A stretch of 64,000 bases of DNA, taken from positions 1,178,001 to 1,242,000 of the forward strand of contig CAVPGR010000004.1 of NCBI GenBank assembly GCA_963704035.1, read 5' to 3'. Below the pieces are notes generated by a model. It worked only from the letters and a program-made list of their open reading frames with translations. It did no database searches and was not told the origin of the DNA. This stretch comes from JAOSJL01 sp963704035. GTDB lineage: Bacteria > Actinomycetota > Acidimicrobiia > IMCC26256 > JAOSJL01. Position 1 is the stretch's first letter. Every line of letters starts with the position of its first letter. This document shows positions 40,851 through 49,786 of this stretch, one piece after another. The translations under genes were made by a program, and so were the position numbers.

Positions 40851-42272
40851 TCAGAGTAGTGGGGGCTCGCCCGCCGCCGCCTCGACCAGCTCGTTCAGAG
40901 CATCGGCGATGCGGTCCGTGACGGCCCACACGTCGGGCACCGACTCGGTGCAGGCGATCACGCCGACGTCGACGTTCCCGGTGTTGGAGAGCACCGTGAT
41001 GTTCATGCCGCATCCTTCGATCAAGGGGCCGAACGGGTAGATGGCCGCCACTCGCGCGCCCATGCAGTAGAGCGGTAACGGCGGCCCCGGTACGTTCGAG
41101 ATCAGAACGTTCTGAACGGCGGGGTGCCGGTCGGCGAGGTGCATGCTGCAGTACAGGCGCATCGCTCGGTTGAACACCACGGGTGGGACGAACTGGACGA
41201 CGTCCTGAAGCGCCGTGGCGCCGACGGCGTCGGTGAGCTCCTTGGCGCTCTTCGTCTCGTCGTGGATCGCACGCAGTTGCTCGACGGGATCCTCGAGGTC
41301 GGTCGGGAGCCGGACGGCCATCACCGTGACCTGGTTCGCTCCTTCGCCACCCGAGCCATGTGTGGACACCGGGCAGTACGAGATGAGCTGCTTGTCGGGC
41401 AGATAGCCGTGGTCGAGCATGTAGCGACGCAGCGCGTTGGCGCACACAGCGAGGACGACGTCGTTGACGGTCGTCCCGAATGCCGACTTCACCGCCTTGA
41501 AGTCGTCCAACGACGCCTGTCCGAACGCAATGGAACGATGCGAGGTGAGCGCTCCCGTCCAGTGGGTGCGGGGTGCGTCGAAGAACACGGGTCGACGTCC
41601 GTCGCCCCTCTGTTGACTGACTCCCGTCTGTACCGTCTTGACCAGGGAGTTGCCCACATTCCCGGCGGCGCGGACGATCTCTCCGGGGTGCGTGGCCCTG
41701 TGGGTCAGGCCGTCGCGAATGAGAGTCCATCCCGAGGGGACGTCGTCGGGTTTCCAGGCGTCGTCGTCGTCGGGCGGTGGAGGACCAGGTGCGTCACGTT
41801 CGAGGTCGAAGAGGTTCGCCATGATGTCGGCGCCGGAGACCCCGTCGATGGCGGAGTGGTGGATCTTCGTCACCAGGGCGACACGGTCGTCGGCGAGACC
41901 CTCGATCACCCACATCTCCCACAGCGGACGCGACCGGTCGAGGGGTCGGCCCGCGATGTCAGCGGTGATCTCGGCGAGTTCGCGCATTCCACCTGGTGGA
42001 GGCGCTCCGATGCGGTAGAGGTGTGTGTCGAGGTCGAAATCGGGGTCCTCGATCCATACCGGATGATCGAGATTCAACGGCACGGGCACGAGACGCCGGC
42101 GGAACGGCGGGATCAGGTGCATGCGGCGCTCGATGAGGTCGCGCACGCGCTCGAACGAGTAGCCGTCGGGCATGTCGGAGGTGTCGAGCACGAGCACACC
42201 GACAACGTGCGTGTGCATCGTCGGCGTCTCCATGTGGAGAAACGACGCATCGAGGCCGCTCAGGCGTTCCAT
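40851..42272 (-). CDS. Wax ester synthase/diacylglycerol acyltransferase (WS/DGAT)
   Basis: A 473-residue acyltransferase making wax esters or triacylglycerol from acyl-CoA. The catalytic motif HHSAIDG lies at 138-144, PLWEMWVIEG just before it and NVPGPPLPLYCMGARVAAIY in the C-terminal domain. The length is normal. It is one of two adjacent, same-strand paralogues (other at 42355), a pattern common in lipid-storing actinobacteria. The gene is intact with a leaderless-type promoter. Confidence 0.93.
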   Translation of the reverse strand: MERLSGLDASFLHMETPTMHTHVVGVLVLDTSDMPDGYSFERVRDLIERRMHLIPPFRRRLVPVPLNLDHPVWIEDPDFDLDTHLYRIGAPPPGGMRELAEITADIAGRPLDRSRPLWEMWVIEGLADDRVALVTKIHHSAIDGVSGADIMANLFDLERDAPGPPPPDDDDAWKPDDVPSGWTLIRDGLTHRATHPGEIVRAAGNVGNSLVKTVQTGVSQQRGDGRRPVFFDAPRTHWTGALTSHRSIAFGQASLDDFKAVKSAFGTTVNDVVLAVCANALRRYMLDHGYLPDKQLISYCPVSTHGSGGEGANQVTVMAVRLPTDLEDPVEQLRAIHDETKSAKELTDAVGATALQDVVQFVPPVVFNRAMRLYCSMHLADRHPAVQNVLISNVPGPPLPLYCMGARVAAIYPFGPLIEGCGMNITVLSNTGNVDVGVIACTESVPDVWAVTDRIADALNELVEAAAGEPPLL

Positions 42273-42278
42273 GGCCGA

Positions 42279-42284
42279 ATGCTA
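42279..42284 (-). promoter_or_regulatory. -10 element (TAGCAT) of the first acyltransferase
   Basis: TAGCAT on the minus strand, six bases before ATG 42272. The gene therefore has its own promoter rather than depending on the upstream paralogue. Confidence 0.5.
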
Positions 42285-42354
42285 GGTGTGCGCTCTGCAT
42301 GATGAGGCATGGAACCGGCCGTATTGACGCTTTTGTTCCGTCGGTTCGGGACGT

Positions 42355-43782
42355 TCAAGCCAGAGCGGTCCGCTCCCGTGGGTCGGTCGTAGCCAGCAGA
42401 TCCGCCAGGGCGTGCGGGATGGCGTCGGTGACCTCGTGCAGATCGGGCATGGTGTCGGGACAGCTCAGGGCGCTCACGTACATGCGCTGCGCGTAGCTCC
42501 ACACGGTGATGTTGAGTCCGATGCCCTCGAGGATCGGGCCGACGGAGTAGATCTCACAGAGGTCGGCGCCGGCGATGTACAGGGCGTCGGGTGGGCCCGG
42601 GACGTTCGACACCACGAGGTTGATCGGCGGATGGTGACGATCAGCCAAGCGGTGAGCCGAGTAACGACCCATGAACCACGCGAACGGTCCGGGAGGCGTG
42701 TACTCCACCCACTCCTGCATCATCGTGGCTCCCAGCATGTTCTGGACCACCTTGGCTTCGGCGGTGACGGCGTGGATGGCCCCGAGCCGTTCCACGGGGT
42801 CGTCGATGTCGGTACGCAGAGAGGTGAAGAGGTTGGACACGCGGTTGCCACCGAGGCGAGCGACGTCGTCGGGGCGGTCGGTGCTGACCGGGATCCCGGC
42901 GACGAGTGAACGTACCGGCAACGCGTGGCGCTTCGACAGGTAGCGACGAAGTGATTCGGCGACGATCCCCAACAGGACATCGTTGACGGTCACGCCGACA
43001 CGGGTCTTCACGGTCTTGACGTCATCGAGCGAGATCGAGGAGGTTGCGAACGACCGGCGGGCGGTGAGCGACGCGTTGAACGCCGTGTCGGGGGTGTCCT
43101 TGATCGGCAACGGGGGCGACAGCGATGTCTCGCGCCGCCGCCTCAGGACCTGACCGACGCTGCGCCATGTCCGGCTGATGAGTGCGGGTAGACGCCACAG
43201 GTTGGCGAGCTGGTCGGCGATCGCGTCGCGCACGAGCCTCCACCGCGAGGGGATCGGTTCGGGCTTCCAGTTCCGCGCGCCCGGGGGTGGATCGGTGTCG
43301 GCGAGGTCGGTGGCCATCACGTTCGCGAGGAGTGCGGATGCTGCAACTCCGTCGGCTGCGGCGTGATGGATCTTGGTGACGGCGGCAAAGCGGTCGTGAG
43401 CGAGACCCTCCAGAGCCCAGAGCTCCCACAGGGGGCGCGAACGATCGAGAGGCGTGGAGGCGATCGTCGCGATGGCGTCGTCCATCTCGCGAGGCCCGCC
43501 GGGCGCGGCGACCGTGGTGCGGCGAACGTGTCGGGACAGGTCGAAGTCGGGGTCCTCGATCCAGACGGGATGGGCGATCCGGCCGGGTACCTCCATGATC
43601 CGCCGCCGGAACGGGGGAAGAGTGTGGAGCCGCTCACCCAGAGTCCGTACGAACCGGTCGAAAGAGTATCCCTCCTCGTCGCGGGGAGGCTCGACGACCG
43701 CCACCTTGAGCGTGTGCATCAGCAGCGTCGGCGTCTCCATGTACAGAAAGCCGGCGTCGAGGCCGCTCAGGCGCTCCATCAC
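42355..43782 (-). CDS. Wax ester synthase/diacylglycerol acyltransferase, second paralogue
   Basis: A 475-residue WS/DGAT enzyme. The active-site motif is HHAAADG (139-145), preceded by PLWELWALEGLAHDRFAAV; NVPGPPDALYIAGADLCEIY marks the C-terminal domain. MMERLSGLDAGFLYMETPT at the N-terminus matches the neighbouring paralogue, but overall divergence suggests an old duplication. The pair may differ in acyl-acceptor preference. Intact. Confidence 0.93.
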   Translation of the reverse strand: MMERLSGLDAGFLYMETPTLLMHTLKVAVVEPPRDEEGYSFDRFVRTLGERLHTLPPFRRRIMEVPGRIAHPVWIEDPDFDLSRHVRRTTVAAPGGPREMDDAIATIASTPLDRSRPLWELWALEGLAHDRFAAVTKIHHAAADGVAASALLANVMATDLADTDPPPGARNWKPEPIPSRWRLVRDAIADQLANLWRLPALISRTWRSVGQVLRRRRETSLSPPLPIKDTPDTAFNASLTARRSFATSSISLDDVKTVKTRVGVTVNDVLLGIVAESLRRYLSKRHALPVRSLVAGIPVSTDRPDDVARLGGNRVSNLFTSLRTDIDDPVERLGAIHAVTAEAKVVQNMLGATMMQEWVEYTPPGPFAWFMGRYSAHRLADRHHPPINLVVSNVPGPPDALYIAGADLCEIYSVGPILEGIGLNITVWSYAQRMYVSALSCPDTMPDLHEVTDAIPHALADLLATTDPRERTALA

Positions 43783-43845
43783 TCATCCGCGTGCGTGGGC
43801 ACGGAGTCAACGCTAGCGAGAATCGAGGTGCGTGGTGTCGGAAGA

Positions 43846-45399
43846 TCAGGCGTCGGGAAAGTGGAACTCGGCCTCGTCGAAGGTCTCGGGGCGCAGCGTC
43901 GGGAAGAGGATGACCTCGCGGATCGACGTGACACCGGCGATCAACATGACCAGGCGGTCGATCCCGATTCCGAGGCCGCCTGCCGGGGGCATCCCGTACT
44001 CGAGGGCGCGCACGTAGTCGTAGTCGACGTCTCCCGCCTCGGGATCGCCCTGGGCCTTCGCCCGCGCGCCGGCCTCGAAGCGGGCGAGTTGGTCCACAGG
44101 GTCGTTCAATTCGCTGAAGGCGTTCGCCAGTTCGCGGCCCGCCACGATGAGCTCGAAGCGTTCCACGAGGTGTGGATCGTCTCGGTGGGCGCGGGCGAGC
44201 GGTGACACCTCGCGCGGGTAGTCGATGACGAAGGTGGGCTCGAAGACGTCGTGTTGCGCGCGGTCGTCGTACAGAACGTCCATGAGCTTTCCCGAGCCCC
44301 ACTCGTCGCGGTACTCGACCCCGGCGTCGTCGAGCGCCACCCGCGCCTCGGTCACGGGCATCGAGGGGTGCATCGACACGCCGACCGATTCGCGGATGAG
44401 GTCCGCGACCGTGATGCGGCGCCAGGGTGGCGTCAGGTCGACCGAGCGGCCGTCGAGTTCCACGGTCGTCGTGCCGATCGCGGCCTCGGCGGCCGCGGCG
44501 ACGAGATGCTCGGTGAGGTCCATCATGTCGTGATAGTCGGCGAACGCCTGGTACGCCTCGAGCATCGTGAACTCGGGGTTGTGGCGTGTGTCGAGGCCCT
44601 CGTTGCGGAAACACCGACCGATCTCGAACACGCGATCGAGGCCCGCCACGATGAGGCGCTTCAGGTGCAACTCGAGCGCGATCCGCATGTAGAGGTCGAT
44701 GTCGAGAGAGTTGTGATGCGTCGAGAATGGTCGGGCCGCGGCACCGCCGACGATGTCGTGCAGCATCGGCGTCTCGACTTCGAGGAAACCCCTCTCCAGA
44801 AGAGAGTTTCGGATTGATGCCACGACGGCCGACCGGATAGCGAAGACGCGCCGGGCGTCCTCGTTGACGATCAGGTCGACGTAGCGCTGGCGGAAGCGGG
44901 TGTCGACATCTGAGAGGCCTTTCCACTTGTCGGGGAGCGGGAGAAGTGCTTTCGCCAGCAGTTCGAAGCGCTCGACCCGGACCGAGAGCTCACCCTTGCG
45001 GGTGCTCATGACGGTTCCCTCGACCCCCAACCAGTCGCCCAGGTCGACAGTGTCGAACCTGTCGAACGCGTCGTCGCCGACGACCGCCTTCGACACGAAC
45101 AGCTGGATTTCGCCGCTGTGGTCGCGCACCGTCGCGAAGAAGAGCTTTCCGTGACCGCGGCGGAGCATGACGCGGCCGGCGACCTTGACCGAGATGTCGG
45201 TTTCCTCACCGGCTCCGAGGTTCCCGAACTCCTCGACGAGTTCCCCGAGTGTGCGGTCACGATCGAAACGGACGGGGTAGGGATCGATCCCTTCGTCGCG
45301 TAGCGACGACAGCTTCGAGAGCCGGTGATCCCGCTCCGCGACGAGACGCGAACCGCCGGCGTCGCCGGTGTTGTCGCCGGTGGCGGGCAGGTCGGTCAC
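43846..45399 (-). CDS. lysS: Lysyl-tRNA synthetase, class II
   Basis: A 517-residue LysRS charging tRNA-Lys. It has an N-terminal OB-fold (VKVAGRVMLRRGHGKLFFAT), class II motif 2 (FRNEGLDTRHNPEFTMLEAY) and motif 3 (GGLGIGIDRLVMLIAG). RQRYVDLIVNEDARRVFAIR is typical for lysine enzymes. Start GTG 45399 sits seven bases after a -10 hexamer. The first 25 residues (DLPATGDNTGDAGG) are a low-complexity extension. Intact. Confidence 0.95.
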   Translation of the reverse strand: MTDLPATGDNTGDAGGSRLVAERDHRLSKLSSLRDEGIDPYPVRFDRDRTLGELVEEFGNLGAGEETDISVKVAGRVMLRRGHGKLFFATVRDHSGEIQLFVSKAVVGDDAFDRFDTVDLGDWLGVEGTVMSTRKGELSVRVERFELLAKALLPLPDKWKGLSDVDTRFRQRYVDLIVNEDARRVFAIRSAVVASIRNSLLERGFLEVETPMLHDIVGGAAARPFSTHHNSLDIDLYMRIALELHLKRLIVAGLDRVFEIGRCFRNEGLDTRHNPEFTMLEAYQAFADYHDMMDLTEHLVAAAAEAAIGTTTVELDGRSVDLTPPWRRITVADLIRESVGVSMHPSMPVTEARVALDDAGVEYRDEWGSGKLMDVLYDDRAQHDVFEPTFVIDYPREVSPLARAHRDDPHLVERFELIVAGRELANAFSELNDPVDQLARFEAGARAKAQGDPEAGDVDYDYVRALEYGMPPAGGLGIGIDRLVMLIAGVTSIREVILFPTLRPETFDEAEFHFPDA

Positions 45400-45406
45400 G
45401 GAACCG

Positions 45407-45412
45407 AAGCTA
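45407..45412 (-). promoter_or_regulatory. -10 element (TAGCTT) of lysS
   Basis: TAGCTT on the minus strand, seven bases before GTG 45399. Confidence 0.5.
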
Positions 45413-45493
45413 GCGGGCCTTCGTCGTCGAGGCGCGACGCTCGACCCGGCGCCACGGGTAGCGTGGTGCCACGAGATGGGGGAAGGTCGCTCG

Positions 45494-46138
45494 ATGACCC
45501 AGCGTTCGTCGGTCGCGCTCGTGATCGACGACATCCCGATGTTCCGCCTGGGGCTCATGGCGCTCCTGGAGCCGATCGGCGTGGATGTCGTCGCCGAGAC
45601 CGGCTCGCCCCGCGATCTGCTCGAGGCGGTTCACCTCCACGACGTCGATCTCGTCGTCATCGGATCTGTGGGACAGACGCCCGTCACGGATCTCGTGGGG
45701 AAGATCCGTGACGCCGCCGATCCGCCCACTGTGGTCGTTCTTCTCCCGCGTTCACACGCGGGAGAGCTGACCTGGCTCCTCAACCAGGAGGTGGGCGGGC
45801 TCTTGGTGCGTTCCGCCGACGGTGACGAGATCGCGCGGTCTGTCGAGAGGGTCCTGGCGGGAGAGCGTGTCGTGGCGCCCGCACTGCTGTCGACCGTCGT
45901 GGGTGAGCTCGACGTGCCCGGTGAGGATGAGGCCGCCGAGGAGGGTTCTCTCACCGCACGCGAACGTGAAGTCCTGTCACGACTCGGAAAGGGAAGTTCG
46001 AACCGCGAGATCGCCGCCGAGTTGATGGTCACCGTCGCCACGGTCAAGACACACCTCGCGCACATCTACGAGAAGCTCGGAGCGAAGAACCGCAACGAGG
46101 CGCTCCGTGAGGCCGTGGCCCGGGGCCTCCTCGCCTAG
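45494..46138 (+). CDS. LuxR-family regulator with degenerate receiver domain
   Basis: A 214-residue two-domain regulator. The receiver-like N-terminus keeps the acidic pair (VIDDIPMFRLG, D12-D13), but the phosphoacceptor position is glycine (VDLVVIGSVGQ, G57) and the conserved lysine region reads GLLVRSADG. The C-terminal LuxR helix-turn-helix is complete: LTAREREVLSRLGKGSSNRE, then VTVATVKTHLAHIYEKLGAK. It probably works without phosphorylation. Start ATG 45494 has GGGGGAAGG upstream. It is divergent from lysS, and no kinase gene is adjacent. Confidence 0.88.
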   Translation: MTQRSSVALVIDDIPMFRLGLMALLEPIGVDVVAETGSPRDLLEAVHLHDVDLVVIGSVGQTPVTDLVGKIRDAADPPTVVVLLPRSHAGELTWLLNQEVGGLLVRSADGDEIARSVERVLAGERVVAPALLSTVVGELDVPGEDEAAEEGSLTAREREVLSRLGKGSSNREIAAELMVTVATVKTHLAHIYEKLGAKNRNEALREAVARGLLA

Positions 46139-46177
46139 TTGCCTTTCCCTTGGCTCGTCTCGGGCAGCGCAGGATAC

Positions 46178-47114
46178 CTACGCCGCTGGTCCTCGCCTCG
46201 CGCCCTCGCGGATGCGTGGCGCGACCTCTGTCATGAAGTGGCGAAGTGTTGCCTCCTGTCCGAAGTCGTGGAACGTGAGGACGAACCCTTCGACCCCTTC
46301 GGCAGCGTCGCGGCAGAGCACATCGGCGACCTGGTCAGCGGTTCCCGTGACGAGACCGCCCCAGCGACCCAGGCGGTGCGTGGCGAGAGCCGTGACCTCC
46401 TCGGCATCGGAATCGGTGATGGCGAGCCCGATGGGACGCTGAACCGATACCCGCGCCGAGCCCGAAAGGCGCTGTCGTCGGCGGCGCTCGTCGATGGCGT
46501 AGCTCGGGCAGTTCCACCAGTCGGCGTGTCGCGCGACGAGCGGCATCGTGAGCGTGGGACCGGCACCGCCGATGTGCACCGGCACGCGTCCGCGCACCGG
46601 TCGCGGTCGACCGACGGCTCCCGTCAGGTGGAAGAACTCCCCGTCGTGGTCGAAGCGCTCACCGGTGAACATTGCTTCGAGGATCGTGAGGGTTTCGGCG
46701 AGACGAGCGCTGCGACGTGTCGGCGTGTCGTCGCTGATCCCGTAGGTCTCGAGCTCGTCGGGCGCGGATCCCCAGCCGATCCCGAGCTCGAGACGACCCG
46801 TTGCTGATCACGTCGAGGGTCGCTGCCATCTTGGCGAGAAGCGCCGGGTGGCGGAACGCGTCACACAGCACGAGATGACCGAGCCGGATCCTCTCGGTGA
46901 CGGTCGCAAGCGCGCTCAGCAGGGTCCAGCCCTCGAAGGCGTCGAACTCGGGTGCCATCGGCGCCGCCATGTGGTCCATGAGCCACAGGGAATCGAAGCC
47001 GGCGTCCTCGGCGACGAGTACGCGGTCGCGGATCGTCGCGTAGTCCATACGCAGCTGAGGGAGGAACAGACCGAACCACGGCGACGGGAGAGCATCCTCA
47101 GCGTGAGGGGACAT
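46178..47114 (-). CDS. LLM-class (F420-dependent-type) oxidoreductase, frameshifted
   Basis: A luciferase-like monooxygenase family protein, probably using coenzyme F420. The first frame gives FGLFLPQLRMDYATI, EDAGFDSLWLMDHMAAPMAP and RIRLGHLVLCDAFRHPALLA. After a one-base shift near 46800 the other frame continues LELGIGWGSAPDELETYGIS, LTILEAMFTGERFDHDGEFF, RVPVHIGGAGPTLTMPLVAR and ends VAPRIREGARRG at 46178. Joined, it is about 310 residues. The substrate is unknown. Confidence 0.85.
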
Positions 47115-47121
47115 GTCCGCG

Positions 47122-47127
47122 AGCGTA
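47122..47127 (-). promoter_or_regulatory. -10 element (TACGCT) of the LLM oxidoreductase
   Basis: TACGCT on the minus strand, seven bases before ATG 47114. Confidence 0.5.
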
Positions 47128-47156
47128 CGCGTGGGGGACGCGGCCGTGAGCTCCCG

Positions 47157-47162
47157 TAGTCT
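47157..47162 (+). promoter_or_regulatory. -10 element (TAGTCT) of the DUF2332 gene
   Basis: TAGTCT lies six bases before GTG 47169; the LLM promoter fires the other way 30 bp upstream. Confidence 0.5.
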
Positions 47163-47168
47163 GAACCC

Positions 47169-48236
47169 GTGGAGCAGATCGACATCGGTGTGCGGTCCCG
47201 CCTGGCATCACTCGCGCGCGACCAGGCTCGTTCTTTCGAGCAGCTCGGGTCTCCTTTCTACGGCGTCCTCTACAGCTCCGTGGCCGACGACATCGAAGAG
47301 GGAGGCCCCTGCGCCGCATTGCTCGCGCCCTACGTGGACGTTCCGTTCGGCGCCACGCTGGGCATGCGACTGCTCGGAGGCGTTCATCGCCTCGTCCTGG
47401 AGGGTGAGGCCGACGACCTCGCCAAGCACTACCCGTCGGTGGACGGCGACGGTGATGCCGAAGCAGCCTGGCCGAAGTTCCGGGAGTTGGTCGCCATGCG
47501 CTCCGAAGAACTCGAGCCGTATCTCCAGCGAGCGCCGCAGACGAACGAGGTGGGCCGGTCGGCTGCGCTGACGGCGGGTTTCCTGCGGATCGCTGCGACG
47601 ACCGGTCGCCCTCTCCGGCTCCTCGAGATCGGTGCCAGCGCGGGGTTGAATCTGCGCTTCGACCGTTACTACTACTCCGACGGTGATTTCAGCTTCGGCG
47701 ATCCCCGCTCGCCGGTTCGGTTCGTCGATCTGTGGGACGGTTCCATCCCCGATTTCGACGCCGATTGCACCGTCGCGGAGCGACGCGGCTGTGACACGAA
47801 CCCGGTGGATCCGACCAACGAGGACGGACGCCTCACGCTTCTGTCCTACGTCTGGCCCGACCAGCGTGAGCGCTTCGACATGCTCCGTGATGCGCTCGAT
47901 GTGGCGCGTGACTTTCCCGCCATCGTGGACCGGGCAGAGGCCGCCGAGTGGCTCGAGCGCCGGCTTGGCGAGCGACGTGACCGCGTGGCCACTGTCGTGT
48001 TCCATTCGGTCGTGTGGGGATTTCTCGAAGAATCCGAACAGGCTCGTGTCTGGGAACTGCTCGACTCGGCAGGCGCGCACGCCACTGCCGACGCTCCGCT
48101 GGCGTGGCTGCGGCTCGAGCCGACCGCGTACACAGAGCACGCCGAGCTCTGGTGCACGACCTGGCCGGGCGCCGACGAACGAATGCTCGCGACCTCGGGG
48201 TTCCATCTCGGCCGGGTCAACTGGATGGGGAGCTGA
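47169..48236 (+). CDS. DUF2332 family protein
   Basis: A 355-residue DUF2332 protein, a family of unknown function found in actinobacteria and proteobacteria. FEQLGSPFYGVLYSSVADDI at the N-terminus, RSAALTAGFLRIA and LRLLEIGASAGLNLRFDRYY in the middle and VVFHSVVWGFL near the end are the family hallmarks. The LEIGASAGLNL segment resembles a methyltransferase motif I, but no SAM use is proven. Intact. Confidence 0.88.
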   Translation: MEQIDIGVRSRLASLARDQARSFEQLGSPFYGVLYSSVADDIEEGGPCAALLAPYVDVPFGATLGMRLLGGVHRLVLEGEADDLAKHYPSVDGDGDAEAAWPKFRELVAMRSEELEPYLQRAPQTNEVGRSAALTAGFLRIAATTGRPLRLLEIGASAGLNLRFDRYYYSDGDFSFGDPRSPVRFVDLWDGSIPDFDADCTVAERRGCDTNPVDPTNEDGRLTLLSYVWPDQRERFDMLRDALDVARDFPAIVDRAEAAEWLERRLGERRDRVATVVFHSVVWGFLEESEQARVWELLDSAGAHATADAPLAWLRLEPTAYTEHAELWCTTWPGADERMLATSGFHLGRVNWMGS

Positions 48237-48263
48237 ACGGATCGGGCGTGCGGCCCGCTCGGG

Positions 48264-48854
48264 TCATTCGACGGGTTCGATGTCCAGATCGCGGTAGGTG
48301 GCGAGCGGCACGTAGGTCACGCTCTGCTCGGCGAAGAAGCGCGTGGCGACCTCGCCCCGGTCGACGAGCGTCAGCGCAGCAACGACGGCGACGCCGGTGT
48401 CTGCCACGGCCTCGAACGCCTGTTGGATCGAGCCCCCTGTCGTCACGACATCGTCGACGAGGAGTACCGACATCCGGGGTTCCAGAACGGCTCCCTCCAC
48501 CGCTCTGCCCTTCCCGTGCTCCTTGGCCTTCTTGCGGACGGAGAACCACCGCGAGCCGCTCACCATGGCGATGGCATGGGAGAGATGGTCGGCTCCCATC
48601 GTGAGACCGCCCACCGCGTCGAATTCACCCACGCCGGCCTGCGCGACCGCTTCGACGGCCGCGCGTGCCGCGAGCTCGAGATCTGCGCCGCTCGCGAGGG
48701 CCCGCTTCCCGTCGATGTAGTCGCGGCTCCAGGCCCCCGACGTGAGCTGGAACGGTTCGTCGCGTGTCTCGAGACCGGCGGTGCGCACGACGTCGATCAG
48801 CGCGCGGCGAAGCTCGGTGCGCGATGCTTCAGGGCCGTCGGGTTCGAGCGACAC
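48264..48854 (-). CDS. pyrE: Orotate phosphoribosyltransferase
   Basis: A 196-residue type I phosphoribosyltransferase of the PyrE group, making OMP from orotate and PRPP. The PRPP loop is SVLLVDDVVTTGGSIQQAFE, and GADHLSHAIAMVSG and FSVRKKAKEHGKGR form the flexible catalytic loop. LTSGAWSRDYIDGKRAL is typical of OPRT N-termini. GTG 48854 is supported by a -10 hexamer eight bases upstream. No other pyr gene is adjacent. Confidence 0.88.
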   Translation of the reverse strand: MSLEPDGPEASRTELRRALIDVVRTAGLETRDEPFQLTSGAWSRDYIDGKRALASGADLELAARAAVEAVAQAGVGEFDAVGGLTMGADHLSHAIAMVSGSRWFSVRKKAKEHGKGRAVEGAVLEPRMSVLLVDDVVTTGGSIQQAFEAVADTGVAVVAALTLVDRGEVATRFFAEQSVTYVPLATYRDLDIEPVE

Positions 48855-48862
48855 GTTGACGG

Positions 48863-48868
48863 AGCCTA
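48863..48868 (-). promoter_or_regulatory. -10 element (TAGGCT) of pyrE
   Basis: TAGGCT on the minus strand, eight bases before GTG 48854. Confidence 0.45.
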
Positions 48869-48885
48869 GGCGGAGCCGAGGATCG

Positions 48886-48937
48886 GACGAAGGTCGGGGC
48901 CGAAGGTCGTGGCCGAAGGTCGGGGACGAAGGATGGG
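48886..48937 (+). repeat. Four tandem 13-bp repeats between pyrE and the cytochrome gene
   Basis: Four head-to-tail 13-bp units, consensus GMCGAAGGTCGGG, fill the gap between the divergent genes. Units 1 and 3 differ at one base, the others slightly more. They could be regulator sites or the product of slippage. Confidence 0.7.
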
Positions 48938-48943
48938 ATCGTG

Positions 48944-49359
48944 ATGAAGCGAGTGGATCGAGGAACCGGAGACGTGCCGGCCGCGGCCGGGCAGGGCTCG
49001 CGTGGAGAGCCCTCGGCATCCTGGCCGCCGCGCTCGTCGTCTTCGCCGGGTGCGGTGGAGACGACGGTGGGGGCGGCGACAGCACGGCACCGCCGCCCAC
49101 GGGCGACCAGGCCGACGACCAGGCACTGGTCGCCGGTCAGGAGATCTTCCAGTCCAGCTGTGCGACTTGTCACGGGCTCACCGGCGACGGCGGCCAGGGG
49201 CCCAAGCTCTCCGACGGCTCCGTCGCCGACCGTTACCCCGACATCGAGGACCAGATCGCTGTCGTAGCGGGGGGACGTGGTCAGATGCCGTCCTTCCAGG
49301 GCGAGCTGAGCGACGAGGAGATCGAAAACGTCGTGCGCTATGAGCGCGAGGTCCTCTGA
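48944..49359 (+). CDS. Membrane or lipoprotein-type cytochrome c, N-terminus frameshifted
   Basis: A small one-haem cytochrome c acting on the outer face of the membrane. SSCATCHGLTGDGGQGP carries the CxxCH haem site and GGRGQMPSFQGELSDEEIEN the distal methionine region. The hydrophobic signal with a cysteine (RALGILAAALVVFAGC) is in the haem-domain frame, but the only good starts (GTG 48941, ATG 48944) are one frame off, so a shift near 48990 is likely. The tail EIENVVRYEREVL is normal. Confidence 0.75.
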
Positions 49360-49372
49360 GGAGCCGCGTTTG

Positions 49373-49780
49373 ATGGCGAGCGTGTTCACGAAGATCATCG
49401 ACGGTGAGCTCCCGGGCCGTTTCGTCTGGCAGGACGAGCGTTGCGTCGCGTTCCTCTCGATCGCTCCGCTCCGACCCGGCCACACGCTCGTCGTCCCTCG
49501 CGAGGAGATCGACCACTGGATCGACCTGCCCCCCGAGCTGGCCGCGCACCTCATGCTGATCGCTCAGAAGATCGGTGTCGCCCAGCAACAGGCGTTCTCG
49601 CCTGCACGTGTCGGTCTGATGATCGCCGGGATGGAGGTGCCTCATACCCACCTGCACGTGGTCCCGATCGGGTCCGAAGCCGACTTGCGCTTCGAGCGCG
49701 CCGACACGAGTCCGGCCGACGAGGTCATGGACGATGCGCAGCAGCGCATCACAGAAGCCCTGGGAAACGCCACGGCGTGA
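49373..49780 (+). CDS. HIT-family nucleotide-binding protein
   Basis: A 135-residue histidine-triad protein that hydrolyses nucleotide phosphoramidates or related compounds. MASVFTKIIDGELPGRFVWQ at the start and the triad PHTHLHVVPI (HxHxH) near the end are diagnostic. ATG 49373 lies 13 bases after the cytochrome stop. Intact. The biological substrate is not deducible. Confidence 0.9.
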   Translation: MASVFTKIIDGELPGRFVWQDERCVAFLSIAPLRPGHTLVVPREEIDHWIDLPPELAAHLMLIAQKIGVAQQQAFSPARVGLMIAGMEVPHTHLHVVPIGSEADLRFERADTSPADEVMDDAQQRITEALGNATA

Positions 49781-49786
49781 GCAGAC

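Noticed and set aside
48886..48937. Tandem 13-mers as a mini CRISPR array
   Set aside because: The units are directly adjacent with no spacers.
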